Assembly (NCBI GenBank): GCA_021561035.1
Contig: CP067346.1
Span: 3,007,001 to 3,071,000, forward strand
DNA length: 64,000 bases
Origin: Clostridioides sp. ES-S-0054-01
GTDB lineage: Bacteria > Bacillota > Clostridia > Peptostreptococcales > Peptostreptococcaceae
Direction: 5' to 3'
Shown here: positions 46,954 through 56,183 of the stretch, in pieces
How the letters are laid out: every line of letters begins with the position of its first letter
How positions within the stretch are numbered: position 1 is the stretch's first letter
Translations under genes and position numbers: made by a program
Notes under the pieces: generated by a model
Told to the model about the DNA's origin: nothing
What the model saw: the letters and a program-made list of their open reading frames with translations, nothing else
Database searches by the model: none

Positions 46954-49608
46954 TTATCTTCCATAATATGAATTCAAATACATGTCTTTTATTTCATTCA
47001 TAAGAGGATATCTTGGATTTGCTCCTGTACATTGGTCATCAAATGCCTGAATTACCATTTCATCTATTGAGTCCATAAACTTAGATTCTTCAACACCAAA
47101 GTCTTTTATAGTTTTAGGAATACCCACTTTTTGTTTTAAATCTTCAATAGCTACCAATAAACTTTGGAACTTCTCTTCATCATAGTTTCCTTTTAACCCT
47201 AAGAATGAAGCTATTTCAGCATATCTCTTTAATGCTTCTGGATATTTATATTGAGAGAATGCTCCCATTTTCTTTGGTGCATCTGAAGAATTAAATTTCA
47301 TAACCTCTGTTATCAAAAGAGCATTTGCAACACCATGTGGTACATGGTGGAAAGCACCTAATTTATGAGCCATAGAATGACAAACACCCAAAAATGCATT
47401 TGCAAAAGCCATACCTGCCATTGTAGAAGCATTTGCCATTTTTTCTCTAGCTTCTGGGTCTTTTGCTCCATTGTCATATGCACGTGGAAGATACTCAAAT
47501 ATACTCTTAATAGCTTGTAGTGCTATACCATTTGTATAATCAGTTGCAAGCATAGATACATATGCTTCTAATGCATGAGTTAAAGCATCTATACCAGAAG
47601 CAGAAGTTAAGCTTTTTGGCATATTCATCATCATATCAGAATCAACTATGGCCATATTTGGCATCAGTTCATAATCAGCTAATGGATATTTTACACCTGT
47701 ATCTTGGTCAGTTATAACAGCAAATGGTGTTACTTCTGAACCAGTACCCGCTGATGTTGGTATTGCTACAAAATTAGCTTTTTCACCCATTTTAGGGAAT
47801 GTATACACCCTTTTTCTTATATCCATAAATCTCATAGCTAAGTCTTGGAAATCTACATCTGGATGCTCATACAATGTCCACATTATCTTTCCTGCATCCA
47901 TTGCACTTCCTCCACCTATAGATATTATTACATCTGGATTAAATTCTCTCATAGCTTTAGCACCTATCTTGGCACATTCCAAAGTTGGGTCTGGCTCTAC
48001 TTCAAAGAATGTAGTATGTTTAATATTCATTTCATCTAATAAGTCAGTAACTGCTTTAGTATACCCATTATTGTAAAGAAATGTATCTGTTACAATAAAA
48101 GCTCTCTTTTTATTCATTACATCCTTAAGTTCTTTTAATGCTACTCCTAAACAACCCTTTTTGAAATAAACTTTTTCTGGTGCTCTAAACCAAAGCATAT
48201 TTTCTCTCCTCTCAGCTACTGTCTTAATATTAAGTAAATGCTTAACTCCTACATTTTCAGATACTGAATTTCCACCCCAAGACCCACATCCTAAAGTAAG
48301 AGAAGGAGCTAGTTTAAAATTATATAAATCACCTATACCGCCTTGAGAAGAAGGAGTATTAATTAAAATTCTGCAAGTTTTCATAGCTGAAGTAAATTTA
48401 GCAAGTTTTTCTCTTTGATTTACATCATCAATATATAATGAAGATGTATGCCCAAATCCCCCATCTTCAACTAACTTTTCTGCTTTTCTAACTGCATCAT
48501 CAAAATCATTTGCTCTGTACATTGCAAGTACTGGTGAAAGTTTCTCGTGAGCAAAAGCCTCTTCTAATTCAACTGATTCTACTTCACCTATTAAAACTTT
48601 AGCATCTACTGGAACTTCAAAGCCTGCAAGTTTTGCTATTGTACAAGCTGTTTGTCCAACTATTTTAGAATTTAATCCTCCATTTACTAAAATTATATTT
48701 CTTATTTTTTCTGTTTCATCTTTATCTAATAAATAAGCTCCACGCTCTTTAAATTCTTTTTTAACTTCATTATATACATTTTCTAATACTATAACTGATT
48801 GTTCAGAAGCACATATCATACCATTATCAAAAGTCTTAGATACAAGAATTGAGTTTACAGCAGTTTTTATATCTGCACTATCATCAATTATTGCTGGCGT
48901 ATTACCTGCACCAACTCCAATAGCTGGTTTTCCAGATGAATATGCTGATTTAACCATTCCAGGTCCCCCTGTAGCAAGAGTTAAATCCACTTCTTTCATA
49001 ACAGTTGTAGTTAATTCTAAAGATGGCTCATCTATCCATCCTATTATACCTTCAGGAGCTCCAGCTAAAACAGCAGCCTCAAGAACTACTTTTGCAGCTT
49101 CTATAGTAGAATTCTTTGCTCTTGGATGTGGAGAGAAAATTATTCCATTTCTAGTTTTAAGTGCCAAGAGTGCTTTAAATATAGCAGTAGAAGTTGGATT
49201 AGTTGTAGGTACAACAGCTGCAATAACACCTATTGGTTCAGCAATTTTAGTCATACCAAATGCCTCGTCTTTCTCTATTACACCACAAGTTTTAGTTTCT
49301 TTATATGCATTATATATATACTCTGAAGCATAATGATTCTTTATGACTTTATCTTCAGCAATTCCCATACCAGTTTCTTTTTGTGCCATTATAGCTAGAG
49401 GAACTCTTTGCTTGTTAGCTGCTAAAGATGCTGCTAAAAAAATCTTATCTACTTGCTCTTGAGTATATGTGGCAAATATTTTTTGTGCCTCTCTAATTTT
49501 TGCTAATTTTTTAACTAAAGTTTCAACATTATTTACAACATCTACACTAATTGACATAACTTCATCTCCCTTTATATTCTCTATTATATCCTGTTCTTTA
49601 TTGTCCAT
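46954..49608 (-). CDS. adhE: Bifunctional aldehyde-alcohol dehydrogenase
   Basis: An 884-residue fusion of an acetylating aldehyde dehydrogenase (residues about 20-450; catalytic Cys in DNGMICASEQS) and an iron-dependent alcohol dehydrogenase (about 470-884; NAD motif GGGSAMDAGK and metal region GVCHSMAHKLGAFHHVPHG). It converts acetyl-CoA to ethanol with two NADH in fermentation; family members form spirosomes. The ATG at 49608 is fixed by AGGAGGTTGCTAAA. A Rex box overlaps its promoter. Confidence 0.96.
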   Translation of the reverse strand: MDNKEQDIIENIKGDEVMSISVDVVNNVETLVKKLAKIREAQKIFATYTQEQVDKIFLAASLAANKQRVPLAIMAQKETGMGIAEDKVIKNHYASEYIYNAYKETKTCGVIEKDEAFGMTKIAEPIGVIAAVVPTTNPTSTAIFKALLALKTRNGIIFSPHPRAKNSTIEAAKVVLEAAVLAGAPEGIIGWIDEPSLELTTTVMKEVDLTLATGGPGMVKSAYSSGKPAIGVGAGNTPAIIDDSADIKTAVNSILVSKTFDNGMICASEQSVIVLENVYNEVKKEFKERGAYLLDKDETEKIRNIILVNGGLNSKIVGQTACTIAKLAGFEVPVDAKVLIGEVESVELEEAFAHEKLSPVLAMYRANDFDDAVRKAEKLVEDGGFGHTSSLYIDDVNQREKLAKFTSAMKTCRILINTPSSQGGIGDLYNFKLAPSLTLGCGSWGGNSVSENVGVKHLLNIKTVAERRENMLWFRAPEKVYFKKGCLGVALKELKDVMNKKRAFIVTDTFLYNNGYTKAVTDLLDEMNIKHTTFFEVEPDPTLECAKIGAKAMREFNPDVIISIGGGSAMDAGKIMWTLYEHPDVDFQDLAMRFMDIRKRVYTFPKMGEKANFVAIPTSAGTGSEVTPFAVITDQDTGVKYPLADYELMPNMAIVDSDMMMNMPKSLTSASGIDALTHALEAYVSMLATDYTNGIALQAIKSIFEYLPRAYDNGAKDPEAREKMANASTMAGMAFANAFLGVCHSMAHKLGAFHHVPHGVANALLITEVMKFNSSDAPKKMGAFSQYKYPEALKRYAEIASFLGLKGNYDEEKFQSLLVAIEDLKQKVGIPKTIKDFGVEESKFMDSIDEMVIQAFDDQCTGANPRYPLMNEIKDMYLNSYYGR

Positions 49609-49644
49609 TTTAGCAACCTCCTAGAATAGTATTTTCATTTATCA

Positions 49645-49661
49645 CGTTAATTTATTAACAG
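49645..49661. promoter_or_regulatory. Rex (redox repressor) binding site
   Basis: On the minus strand CTGTTAATAAATTAACG matches the clostridial Rex consensus TTGTTAAN4TTAACAA apart from the outer bases. It follows the adhE -10 directly, so NADH release from Rex would control adhE. Confidence 0.8.
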
Positions 49662-49688
49662 TATAACATCTTATTTTCCTATTTTCAA
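49660..49688 (-). promoter_or_regulatory. Sigma-A promoter of adhE
   Basis: TTGAAA (49683-49688), 17-base spacer, TATACT (49660-49665) on the minus strand. Confidence 0.85.
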
Positions 49689-50004
49689 GTTATTTTTTTA
49701 ACATTTTATTTTTATTTAATATAAACTTGCTTATCTCGCCAATACCCTACTTTATGAATCTTTACTTTCATTGTATATTACTTTATTTTTTATGCAGATT
49801 ATAGAAAAATTAATCTCAAAACTTAATGATAACGTTATTATTTTAACATAAATATTTTGCATTTTTCTTATAAATAAAAATATATACTGATAATTTTTTT
49901 AATATAGTATAATTAAACATATGCATTCACAATTCTTATATAATACGAAATAATATATAGCTAATACAGTATAAATAAACTTAAAGTTCATAGGAAAAAT
50001 CCGT
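49689..50004. other. Intergenic region upstream of adhE and the small membrane protein
   Basis: Divergent promoter zone of about 315 bases. Apart from the adhE promoter no confident element or gene was found. Confidence 0.35.
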
Positions 50005-50193
50005 ATGAAAAAATCAAAAGTAATCAGTATTTTATATTTAATTATAAGTACAATTTCAGCTATTGGAGGTATTGCAGTAGTAACTTATTATGTAGATAAT
50101 TTATTTATTAGAGGAATATCAGTATTTATCTTGAGTATGTCTGCTTGTTTTGTATCAAGTACAGTGAACTTAATACTTAAAGAAGCAAAGTAA
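50005..50193 (+). CDS. Small two-helix membrane protein
   Basis: A 62-residue protein: basic start MKKSK, hydrophobic segment at about residues 6-27, second segment at about 34-56, ending KEAK. A weak AGGA lies about 13 bases before the ATG. The size and topology suit a small membrane protein of unknown function. A strong terminator follows, supporting a real transcription unit. Confidence 0.6.
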   Translation: MKKSKVISILYLIISTISAIGGIAVVTYYVDNLFIRGISVFILSMSACFVSSTVNLILKEAK

Positions 50194-50249
50194 TATAAAT
50201 TCCAATTTATAAATTAGATTAAGTAAATAATTTTGATATATTATAGATT

Positions 50250-50279
50250 AAAGTCCAGCAAATAATATTGCTGGACTTT
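50250..50279. terminator. Bidirectional terminator
   Basis: AAAGTCCAGCAA (50250-50261) pairs perfectly with TTGCTGGACTTT (50268-50279), between convergent genes. Confidence 0.92.
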
Positions 50280-50312
50280 GTTAATATTACATACATATAT
50301 CACATTACTAAT

Positions 50313-50903
50313 CTATTGATGTGGGCTATTTATAACAGGTTGTAATTGCTTATTTTCTAGAGCAAGTTCTATAGTTGGAACTATTAATTCAGTATGTGCA
50401 ATCATAGAATTAGGCTTTGCTTTACAGTTATCTTGACCAAAAGGTACAAAATATATATTTTTAGAATTAAGAAGAATACCAATATTTTTGAAATTAAAAC
50501 TTAAAGCATCATTCGTTGATATTGATATTACCAGTGGTTTATCATTACGAAGATGACCTTTTGCTGCCATTAATACTGGTGAATCTGTAATCCCATTTGC
50601 TAATTTTGCAGCAGTATTTCCAGTACAAGGAGCTATTATTATAATATCAGCAATTCCTTTAGGTCCAAATGGCTCTGCCTCTTCAATCGTAACTATCGGC
50701 TTATTTCCTGTAAGTTCATACGCTTTTTTCATAAACTCTTCAGAATTTCCAAATCTACAATCGATATTTTGTGATACATCTGAAAATATAGTGTGCACAT
50801 TTGCCCCTTCTTTAACTAAATTCTCTAACTCTATAAATATTTTATCATAAGTGCAAAACGAACCAGTAAATCCTACTCCAATTGTAAGTCCTTTAAGTCT
50901 CAT
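50313..50903 (-). CDS. dpaB: Dipicolinate synthase subunit B
   Basis: A 196-residue flavoprotein-like subunit (LTIGVGFTGSFCTYDKI, then DIIIIAPCTGNTAAKLANGI and SISTNDALSFNFKNI), also called SpoVFB. With subunit A it makes dipicolinic acid for the spore core from a lysine-pathway intermediate. The ATG is 2 bases after the dpaA stop, so the pair is cotranscribed. Confidence 0.93.
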   Translation of the reverse strand: MRLKGLTIGVGFTGSFCTYDKIFIELENLVKEGANVHTIFSDVSQNIDCRFGNSEEFMKKAYELTGNKPIVTIEEAEPFGPKGIADIIIIAPCTGNTAAKLANGITDSPVLMAAKGHLRNDKPLVISISTNDALSFNFKNIGILLNSKNIYFVPFGQDNCKAKPNSMIAHTELIVPTIELALENKQLQPVINSPHQ

Positions 50904-50905
50904 TT

Positions 50906-51781
50906 CTAATCCCTTCTTTCATTTATAATATTTTCTATAGCGTTAACAAGAATTTCACCAGATGTTTTTGGTGAGTATTTACCAGGAAGCCCAGGACAAA
51001 TAGTCGCATTAATACCTATATCTTTCGTAACAGAATAATCCACCCCACCAGGAGAAGAAGCTATATCGATAATCACTACTTCTTGTGATACTTTTTCCAG
51101 TCTTTCTTTTGTTAAAATACATTCTGGTATGGTATTAAAAATATAATCAAACTGTAAAAGTTTCTCATCAAGTTTATTCAAAGAAATACTAGAGTATCCA
51201 AATGCATTAGCCGTACTTCTTGCACCATTATTTCTTGCACCAACACATACTTTTGCATCTAAAGAGTATAATTTTTTGGCAAGTATCTGTGCACACCTTC
51301 CAAAACCTAATACTAAGCAATTACTTTGATGTATATTTATTATACTTCTTTTAATAGCTTCTGCTATAGCTCCTTCAGCTGTAGCAACTGCATTTAAAAT
51401 AGCAACATCATTCATTTTCATAAAATCATAAATCTGAATAGAGTGTTGCTCGCAAAATTTACAAACCTTAGTTGGTATGTTTCCTCCAAATAATATTTGA
51501 TTAGGAGATAAATTAATTAGCAAGTTATCAATAGTAGCATCCAGACAACCACCAGTATTTTCAATGTTAACTTGATTCTTTGTAAATGGAATTGGACATA
51601 AAATAATGGAACTTTTGGATAGTGCTTCAGCTAGTGAAGTTGCTTTTCCAACGATTCCATTTACAATTTCATTTGATATTCCATAAGTAACTACAGAATA
51701 TCCTTTATTAATTAGTTTTTTTACCATGTACACTTGTCGCAGGTCTCCCCCGATAACAGTTATATCGTATTGATTTGACAT
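50906..51781 (-). CDS. dpaA: Dipicolinate synthase subunit A
   Basis: A 291-residue NAD(P)-binding subunit (SpoVFA). N-terminal YDITVIGGDLRQVYM and the second Rossmann motif CLVLGFGRCAQILAKKL are visible, as is PGLPGKYSPKTSGEI near the end. The ATG at 51781 follows AAAGGAGGCTTACAAT; an upstream GTG or TTG start is not needed. A sigma-K-like promoter lies just upstream, consistent with mother-cell expression during sporulation. Confidence 0.94.
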   Translation of the reverse strand: MSNQYDITVIGGDLRQVYMVKKLINKGYSVVTYGISNEIVNGIVGKATSLAEALSKSSIILCPIPFTKNQVNIENTGGCLDATIDNLLINLSPNQILFGGNIPTKVCKFCEQHSIQIYDFMKMNDVAILNAVATAEGAIAEAIKRSIINIHQSNCLVLGFGRCAQILAKKLYSLDAKVCVGARNNGARSTANAFGYSSISLNKLDEKLLQFDYIFNTIPECILTKERLEKVSQEVVIIDIASSPGGVDYSVTKDIGINATICPGLPGKYSPKTSGEILVNAIENIINERRD

Positions 51782-51803
51782 ATTGTAAGCCTCCTTTACT
51801 ATA

Positions 51804-51832
51804 TACAATATGTTTTTATCAATACATTGGTT
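51804..51832 (-). promoter_or_regulatory. Sigma-K-like promoter of dpaAB
   Basis: On the minus strand AACC (51829-51832), 16-base spacer, CATATTGTA (51804-51812), matching the sigma-K consensus mACm-N16-CATAnnnTA. It lies 23 bases before the dpaA ATG. Confidence 0.75.
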
Positions 51833-51856
51833 CACTAAAATTACTAAATATTATAC

Positions 51857-53248
51857 TTATAACATTTTTAATAATGCTAATCTATCTATTTTTTCAGAAG
51901 AGGTATATGGAAATGAGCTTAAAAAGATAACTTTTCTTGGTATTTCATTTTTTATTAAGTTCTCTCTCATTTTAGTTAATAAATCTTTCTTTGTAATTTT
52001 ATCTATAATTGTTACAAATAATGCAATTTGACTCCCTCTTATGGAGTCTGAATATGGCAATACAACTGCGTTCTCAATTTGAGGAATTTTTTTCACTTCA
52101 TTTTCAACCTTAGTAGAGCTAACTTTAAATCCTCCAATATTTACAATATCATCATTTCTTCCTTCAAATATTAAGTATCCATCATCATCAAAATATCCAA
52201 TATCATTGACAGAATAAGGCTTGGTTGCATTATATACTGCATATTCTGTATTCACAAAAATTTTGCCTTCTCTAATATATACATCTATTTCCGGAAATGG
52301 TCTACCTACACTTAGAGGTTTTTCAATTAGTTCATCATAGCATAAATATGTAATATAGTTTAATTCACTTGCTCCATAGTATAAAACAACTTCAGAATTT
52401 GGCATATATTTTTTTAGATTTTTTGCAGTGTCTTCAAACAATAGTTGAGAACCTGTAAAAATACTTACAACTTTAAGTATTGGTTCTTTTAAGTGTTTAA
52501 CCAAGAGTTGAAGCTTTGTAGGTATAAGGTATATGTTGGTTATATTGTATTGTGTTATTGTCTTTATCCATAACTTACAGTTAAGACCTGAACTTATTAC
52601 AACACTAGCACCTTCATATAATACTGATATTATAGAATTTAGATTTCCTGTAAAGCTAAGTGTTCCATTAATAAACAAGATTGATTCCTCAGAAATGTTA
52701 AAAACACCATTTTGTACAGGAAAAAATCCAGCCCAACTCTCATACGTTCTATACAACGCTTTTGGAACACCTGTAGAACCCGAAGATAAAACTCCCATAC
52801 AAATACTTTTATCTAAATAATTTGTAGGATTCTTATATTGATATATATATACATTGAATTTAGGATTAAAAATAGAAAAATTAACTTCCTTTACTCCTTC
52901 ATTATCATTATTATCATATAAATCAACAATGTCCATATATTCATCAGATATAATAATTGAAATATTATTTTTTAATAAAATATCATTTAACACTTTTTTA
53001 GAAAGATTATAATGACAAATAATAGGAACATTTTTTGAATAATTAATAGCAAAAAAACTAACCAACTGAAACATTATATTTTTAGAATATATTAAAATAG
53101 GGATATTTTCACCTGTCAAAATTTGTTTTCCTAACTCCTCACTATCATTTAATATATTTTCATAAGTATGTTTTTCTCCATCTACAATTAAAAAATTTTT
53201 ATTTTTATGTATATCTCTCTTTATTCTTAGAAGTTCATAGTAGTTCAT
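51857..53248 (-). CDS. AMP-dependent acyl-CoA ligase
   Basis: A 463-residue adenylate-forming enzyme. The P-loop-like A3 motif is GVLSSGSTGVPKALY (about residue 151), A5 is YYGASELNY and A7-A8 is DIGYFDDDGYLIFEGRNDDIVNIGG. A Lys near the C-terminus is expected at the A10 position. It is slightly short for the family. Order BioY, thiolase, ligase resembles the B. subtilis yhfU-yhfS-yhfT cluster, in which the genes are linked to biotin. It may activate a pimelate-like acyl group, but that is inference. Confidence 0.85.
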   Translation of the reverse strand: MNYYELLRIKRDIHKNKNFLIVDGEKHTYENILNDSEELGKQILTGENIPILIYSKNIMFQLVSFFAINYSKNVPIICHYNLSKKVLNDILLKNNISIIISDEYMDIVDLYDNNDNEGVKEVNFSIFNPKFNVYIYQYKNPTNYLDKSICMGVLSSGSTGVPKALYRTYESWAGFFPVQNGVFNISEESILFINGTLSFTGNLNSIISVLYEGASVVISSGLNCKLWIKTITQYNITNIYLIPTKLQLLVKHLKEPILKVVSIFTGSQLLFEDTAKNLKKYMPNSEVVLYYGASELNYITYLCYDELIEKPLSVGRPFPEIDVYIREGKIFVNTEYAVYNATKPYSVNDIGYFDDDGYLIFEGRNDDIVNIGGFKVSSTKVENEVKKIPQIENAVVLPYSDSIRGSQIALFVTIIDKITKKDLLTKMRENLIKNEIPRKVIFLSSFPYTSSEKIDRLALLKML

Positions 53249-53251
53249 AAT

Positions 53252-54388
53252 CTACACCCTCTCAATCAATAAAGCTGAACCTAAACCACCAGCTGCAGCT
53301 ATAGAACAAATTCCATATCTACCCTTAGTCTTTTCTAATGCTTTTAAAAGATGCAATGCAATAATTGCACCTGAAGCACCATATGGATGTCCATACGCTA
53401 AAGCTCCACCAAATATATTATATCTATTGATTAATTCTGGATACTTTCTTTGAAATAGCACATCTATAACTGCAAATGCTTCATTAAATTCAACAGCAGA
53501 TATATCTAAATAATTAAGGTTTTCTATCTTTAAAATTTTATCCATTGCTTTTATCGCTGATGTTGGACTTAAATTTGCATCTGTTCCTATTGTACATGTA
53601 TTGATAACTTTTGCTTTAGACTCCTTTTTTGTACGTTCTAGATACTTTTTAGAACATAGTATAATAAATGAAGCTCCATCATTAATAAGACATGAATTTG
53701 CTGCATTTGTAATAGTTTCTTTTCCTAAAATCGATGGTATCCTATCCAATAACCTTTGATTCATCTTATCACGTATACCTTCGTCATAAATACTATTATT
53801 TACAGGAGATATAATATCCTCAAGTATTTTCTCTTCTCTTGCTTCTTTTGCTCTTTTATGACTTTTTTTTACCCAAAAATCCAATTCTGTTTTCTCAATT
53901 TGATATAACTTCGCTACTCTTTCTGCTCCTTCTAGCATACTATTTTGGCTATTATCATCAGGAGAAAACTGAGCAACTGTATAATTTGGATTATTTATAC
54001 TATATCGTTTATCATTCTTATGATATGTGCGCATTGGTTGTAGAGAGCTACTTTCAAAGCCTCCTGCAATAATTAAATCACACTGCCCAGATTTAATCTT
54101 TGAAAATGCTATGTCTATACTCATCATAGCAGAAGCACATTGCATGTCCACAGTAAAAGCAGGTACTTCATTTGACACTCCTGCTGTTAAAGTCATTAAT
54201 CTAGCTATATTACCCCCTGTCCCAACTGCATTTCCACATATAATCTCATCAATTCTGTCAATTTCATACTTTTCAATTAGATGTTTTAACACACTCGCTC
54301 CTAGTAATTCAGGTTGAACAAATTGAAAAATTCCATTTTTTAGACCTATATGACTTCTAAGTCCTCCTAATATAAAAACCTCATCCAT
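53252..54388 (-). CDS. Thiolase (acetyl-CoA acetyltransferase family)
   Basis: A 378-residue thiolase. Catalytic Cys lies in DMQCASAMMSID (about residue 88), the His in GGALAYGHPYGASGA and the second Cys in GICSIAAAGGLGSA, with the NEAFAV motif between. The enzyme condenses or cleaves acyl-CoA. In the BioY operon it stands between the transporter and ligase; the ligase begins 4 bases after its stop. Confidence 0.9.
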   Translation of the reverse strand: MDEVFILGGLRSHIGLKNGIFQFVQPELLGASVLKHLIEKYEIDRIDEIICGNAVGTGGNIARLMTLTAGVSNEVPAFTVDMQCASAMMSIDIAFSKIKSGQCDLIIAGGFESSSLQPMRTYHKNDKRYSINNPNYTVAQFSPDDNSQNSMLEGAERVAKLYQIEKTELDFWVKKSHKRAKEAREEKILEDIISPVNNSIYDEGIRDKMNQRLLDRIPSILGKETITNAANSCLINDGASFIILCSKKYLERTKKESKAKVINTCTIGTDANLSPTSAIKAMDKILKIENLNYLDISAVEFNEAFAVIDVLFQRKYPELINRYNIFGGALAYGHPYGASGAIIALHLLKALEKTKGRYGICSIAAAGGLGSALLIERV

Positions 54389-54407
54389 ATATTACATCCT
54401 TCCTTTA

Positions 54408-54953
54408 TCATAGATTTCTTCTTAGTACATTATTCAGTTTAGTACCTAAAAAAGATGCAATAACTGATTTTATTGTATCTCCAATTAAAAATGGAATTAC
54501 AGCTGCAAAAAGTGCTGCTTCTACTGTCATTTGATTAAAATAACACATAAATACTGTTCCCATAAAATATATAATAGGCATGCCAATAAAAATTGTTATT
54601 AGTATATATCTTTTAATATCATTATTTCGTCCTTTTAATAAACTAATAATTAGTACTGCAAACAAAAATCCAAAATAAAAACCACCTGTTGGGCTTAACA
54701 ATTTTCCAATCCCAGATGTACCTCCACCAAATACTGGTATTCCAATTAAACCTATCATTATATACACACCAACTGTACTAAATGCTTGTCTTGGTGTTAA
54801 AATCAAAGCTATTAAATTTATCATTATTGTCTGTGCTGTTACTCCCGCTGGAGTAAATGGTAATGGTATATATATGTAAGATGATATACACAATAATGCT
54901 ACACATATTGACATTTTAGTTAAATCTTGAATATTTACTTTAGTTCTTTTCAT
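54408..54953 (-). CDS. bioY: Biotin ECF transporter S component
   Basis: A 181-residue membrane protein with about six helices. BioY landmarks are LPFTPAGVTAQTIMINLIALILTPRQAF and IGLIGIPVFGGGTSGIGKLLSPTGGFYFGF. It binds biotin and pairs with the shared ECF energising module encoded elsewhere. The ATG at 54953 follows AAGGGA by nine bases; the upstream ATG at 54971 overlaps that site. First gene of a BirA-type controlled operon. Confidence 0.92.
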   Translation of the reverse strand: MKRTKVNIQDLTKMSICVALLCISSYIYIPLPFTPAGVTAQTIMINLIALILTPRQAFSTVGVYIMIGLIGIPVFGGGTSGIGKLLSPTGGFYFGFLFAVLIISLLKGRNNDIKRYILITIFIGMPIIYFMGTVFMCYFNQMTVEAALFAAVIPFLIGDTIKSVIASFLGTKLNNVLRRNL

Positions 54954-55031
54954 TTTTATAATTCCCTTCATACACCTTATTCAATTTAGTTTATATGTAC
55001 ATATACAAAGTCTCTATTAAAGCTTTGTTTT

Positions 55032-55060
55032 AGTATAAAATAAAGATGTTTTTTTGTCAA
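55032..55060 (-). promoter_or_regulatory. Sigma-A promoter of bioY operon
   Basis: TTGACA (55055-55060), 17-base spacer, TATACT (55032-55037) on the minus strand, near consensus. Confidence 0.88.
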
Positions 55061-55085
55061 CCTATGTAATTATATAAGTTTACAT
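55054..55085. promoter_or_regulatory. BirA-like biotin operator
   Basis: TTGTCAAC (55054-55061), 16 bases, GTTTACAT (55078-55085): each half is one mismatch from the Firmicute BirA site TTGTAAAC-N15/16-GTTTACAA. It overlaps the -35. Confidence 0.72.
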
Positions 55086-55247
55086 TTAATTTGTAAGTAA
55101 ACTCTATATTGTAGCTCTATATTTTAATGGTTATTTATAAAACTTTGCTTAAAAACAGCTATATTTAGTCTATACTTGTAAATTATAATATGATATATTT
55201 TTATATGATATTTTATTTTATATAAAAAACAATAAGGAAGTGATGAT

Positions 55248-56027
55248 ATGAAGGTCAATGAAAATAATTTAAATAATATAGATGAAGAGTTAGATGAACT
55301 TAGTAAGAAAGTTTATTTAGAATCACCAGATTTTTGGATAAGCATTTCTGACAAAATAATAGATAAAGTATTTGATGAAATGTTATTATTTTTTGCAGTT
55401 AAATATAACTATTTCAATATATTATCCTTTGCTATTGAAAACAATTATATAGATTTAAACATGCCATCAAAAAATAAAGAATACCCTAATATAATGAGCC
55501 ATTTTTTAGATACGGCAAAACAGAATGAAGATAAAAAAATTTATAATTATCTTCTAAGCTTAAATAAAGATAACACTCTAGATGAAAGTTCTACTTCAGA
55601 TGACTTGAATTACAATACTAGTGGTGATACTTTTGAAAAAAAAGATGTATATATTCCAAAGTACTTGTGTCCAAGCTGTAATTCTAATATATTTGATACA
55701 GGTTATAAAGTATCAAATGACATAACTTATAAATTTTCTTCTCAAGAATCTGAACCTATTGAAATATCTAATGAAGTTTCCTCTATCAGATGTTGTAATT
55801 GTGATAGATTCTTAGAAGGTATTACACCTGACAAATTATATAACCTATGTAAAATTCAAAATTGTAATAATTGTGGCTCTAATTTAACTAAAGTAGGAAT
55901 CATTGCAAAGAAAAAAATGGACTTTGATGAGAATAGTGAAGAATTTAAACATGTCTCAACATCTTACTGTTGTGGAAATTGTGACACTGAAATAAATTTA
56001 TCTCAAAAAGAACATTTTAAGATTTAA
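55248..56027 (+). CDS. Cys-rich putative zinc-ribbon protein, unknown function
   Basis: A 259-residue protein not matched to a known family. The first 115 residues are helical and acidic without Cys. The C-terminal part has four Cys clusters: LCPSCNSN (about 142), RCCNCDRF (about 185), CNNCGSN (about 206) and CCGNCDTE (near 246), fitting two zinc ribbons. No signal peptide or membrane segment. AAGGAAGTGATAT precedes the ATG. It is alone in its strand between the BioY promoter and a terminator. Confidence 0.75.
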   Translation: MKVNENNLNNIDEELDELSKKVYLESPDFWISISDKIIDKVFDEMLLFFAVKYNYFNILSFAIENNYIDLNMPSKNKEYPNIMSHFLDTAKQNEDKKIYNYLLSLNKDNTLDESSTSDDLNYNTSGDTFEKKDVYIPKYLCPSCNSNIFDTGYKVSNDITYKFSSQESEPIEISNEVSSIRCCNCDRFLEGITPDKLYNLCKIQNCNNCGSNLTKVGIIAKKKMDFDENSEEFKHVSTSYCCGNCDTEINLSQKEHFKI

Positions 56028-56115
56028 AAATTCATTTTTAGTGTAACGTTATAAAGTATTTAAATAGAATTATAAATAAATTTTTCGAATATATGAATAG
56101 ACTTCTTTTATATCT

Positions 56116-56165
56116 AAAAATTGCTATACAACTTGATAATAACGAGCACGTTATATAGCAATTTT
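56116..56165. terminator. Bidirectional terminator
   Basis: AAAAATTGCTATA (56116-56128) pairs with TATAGCAATTTTT (56153-56165), between convergent genes. Confidence 0.9.
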
Positions 56166-56183
56166 TTATTAATATTTAATTTA

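Noticed and set aside
53839-54072. Plus-strand frame within the thiolase gene
   Set aside because: Antisense shadow of a conserved enzyme with intact catalytic motifs.
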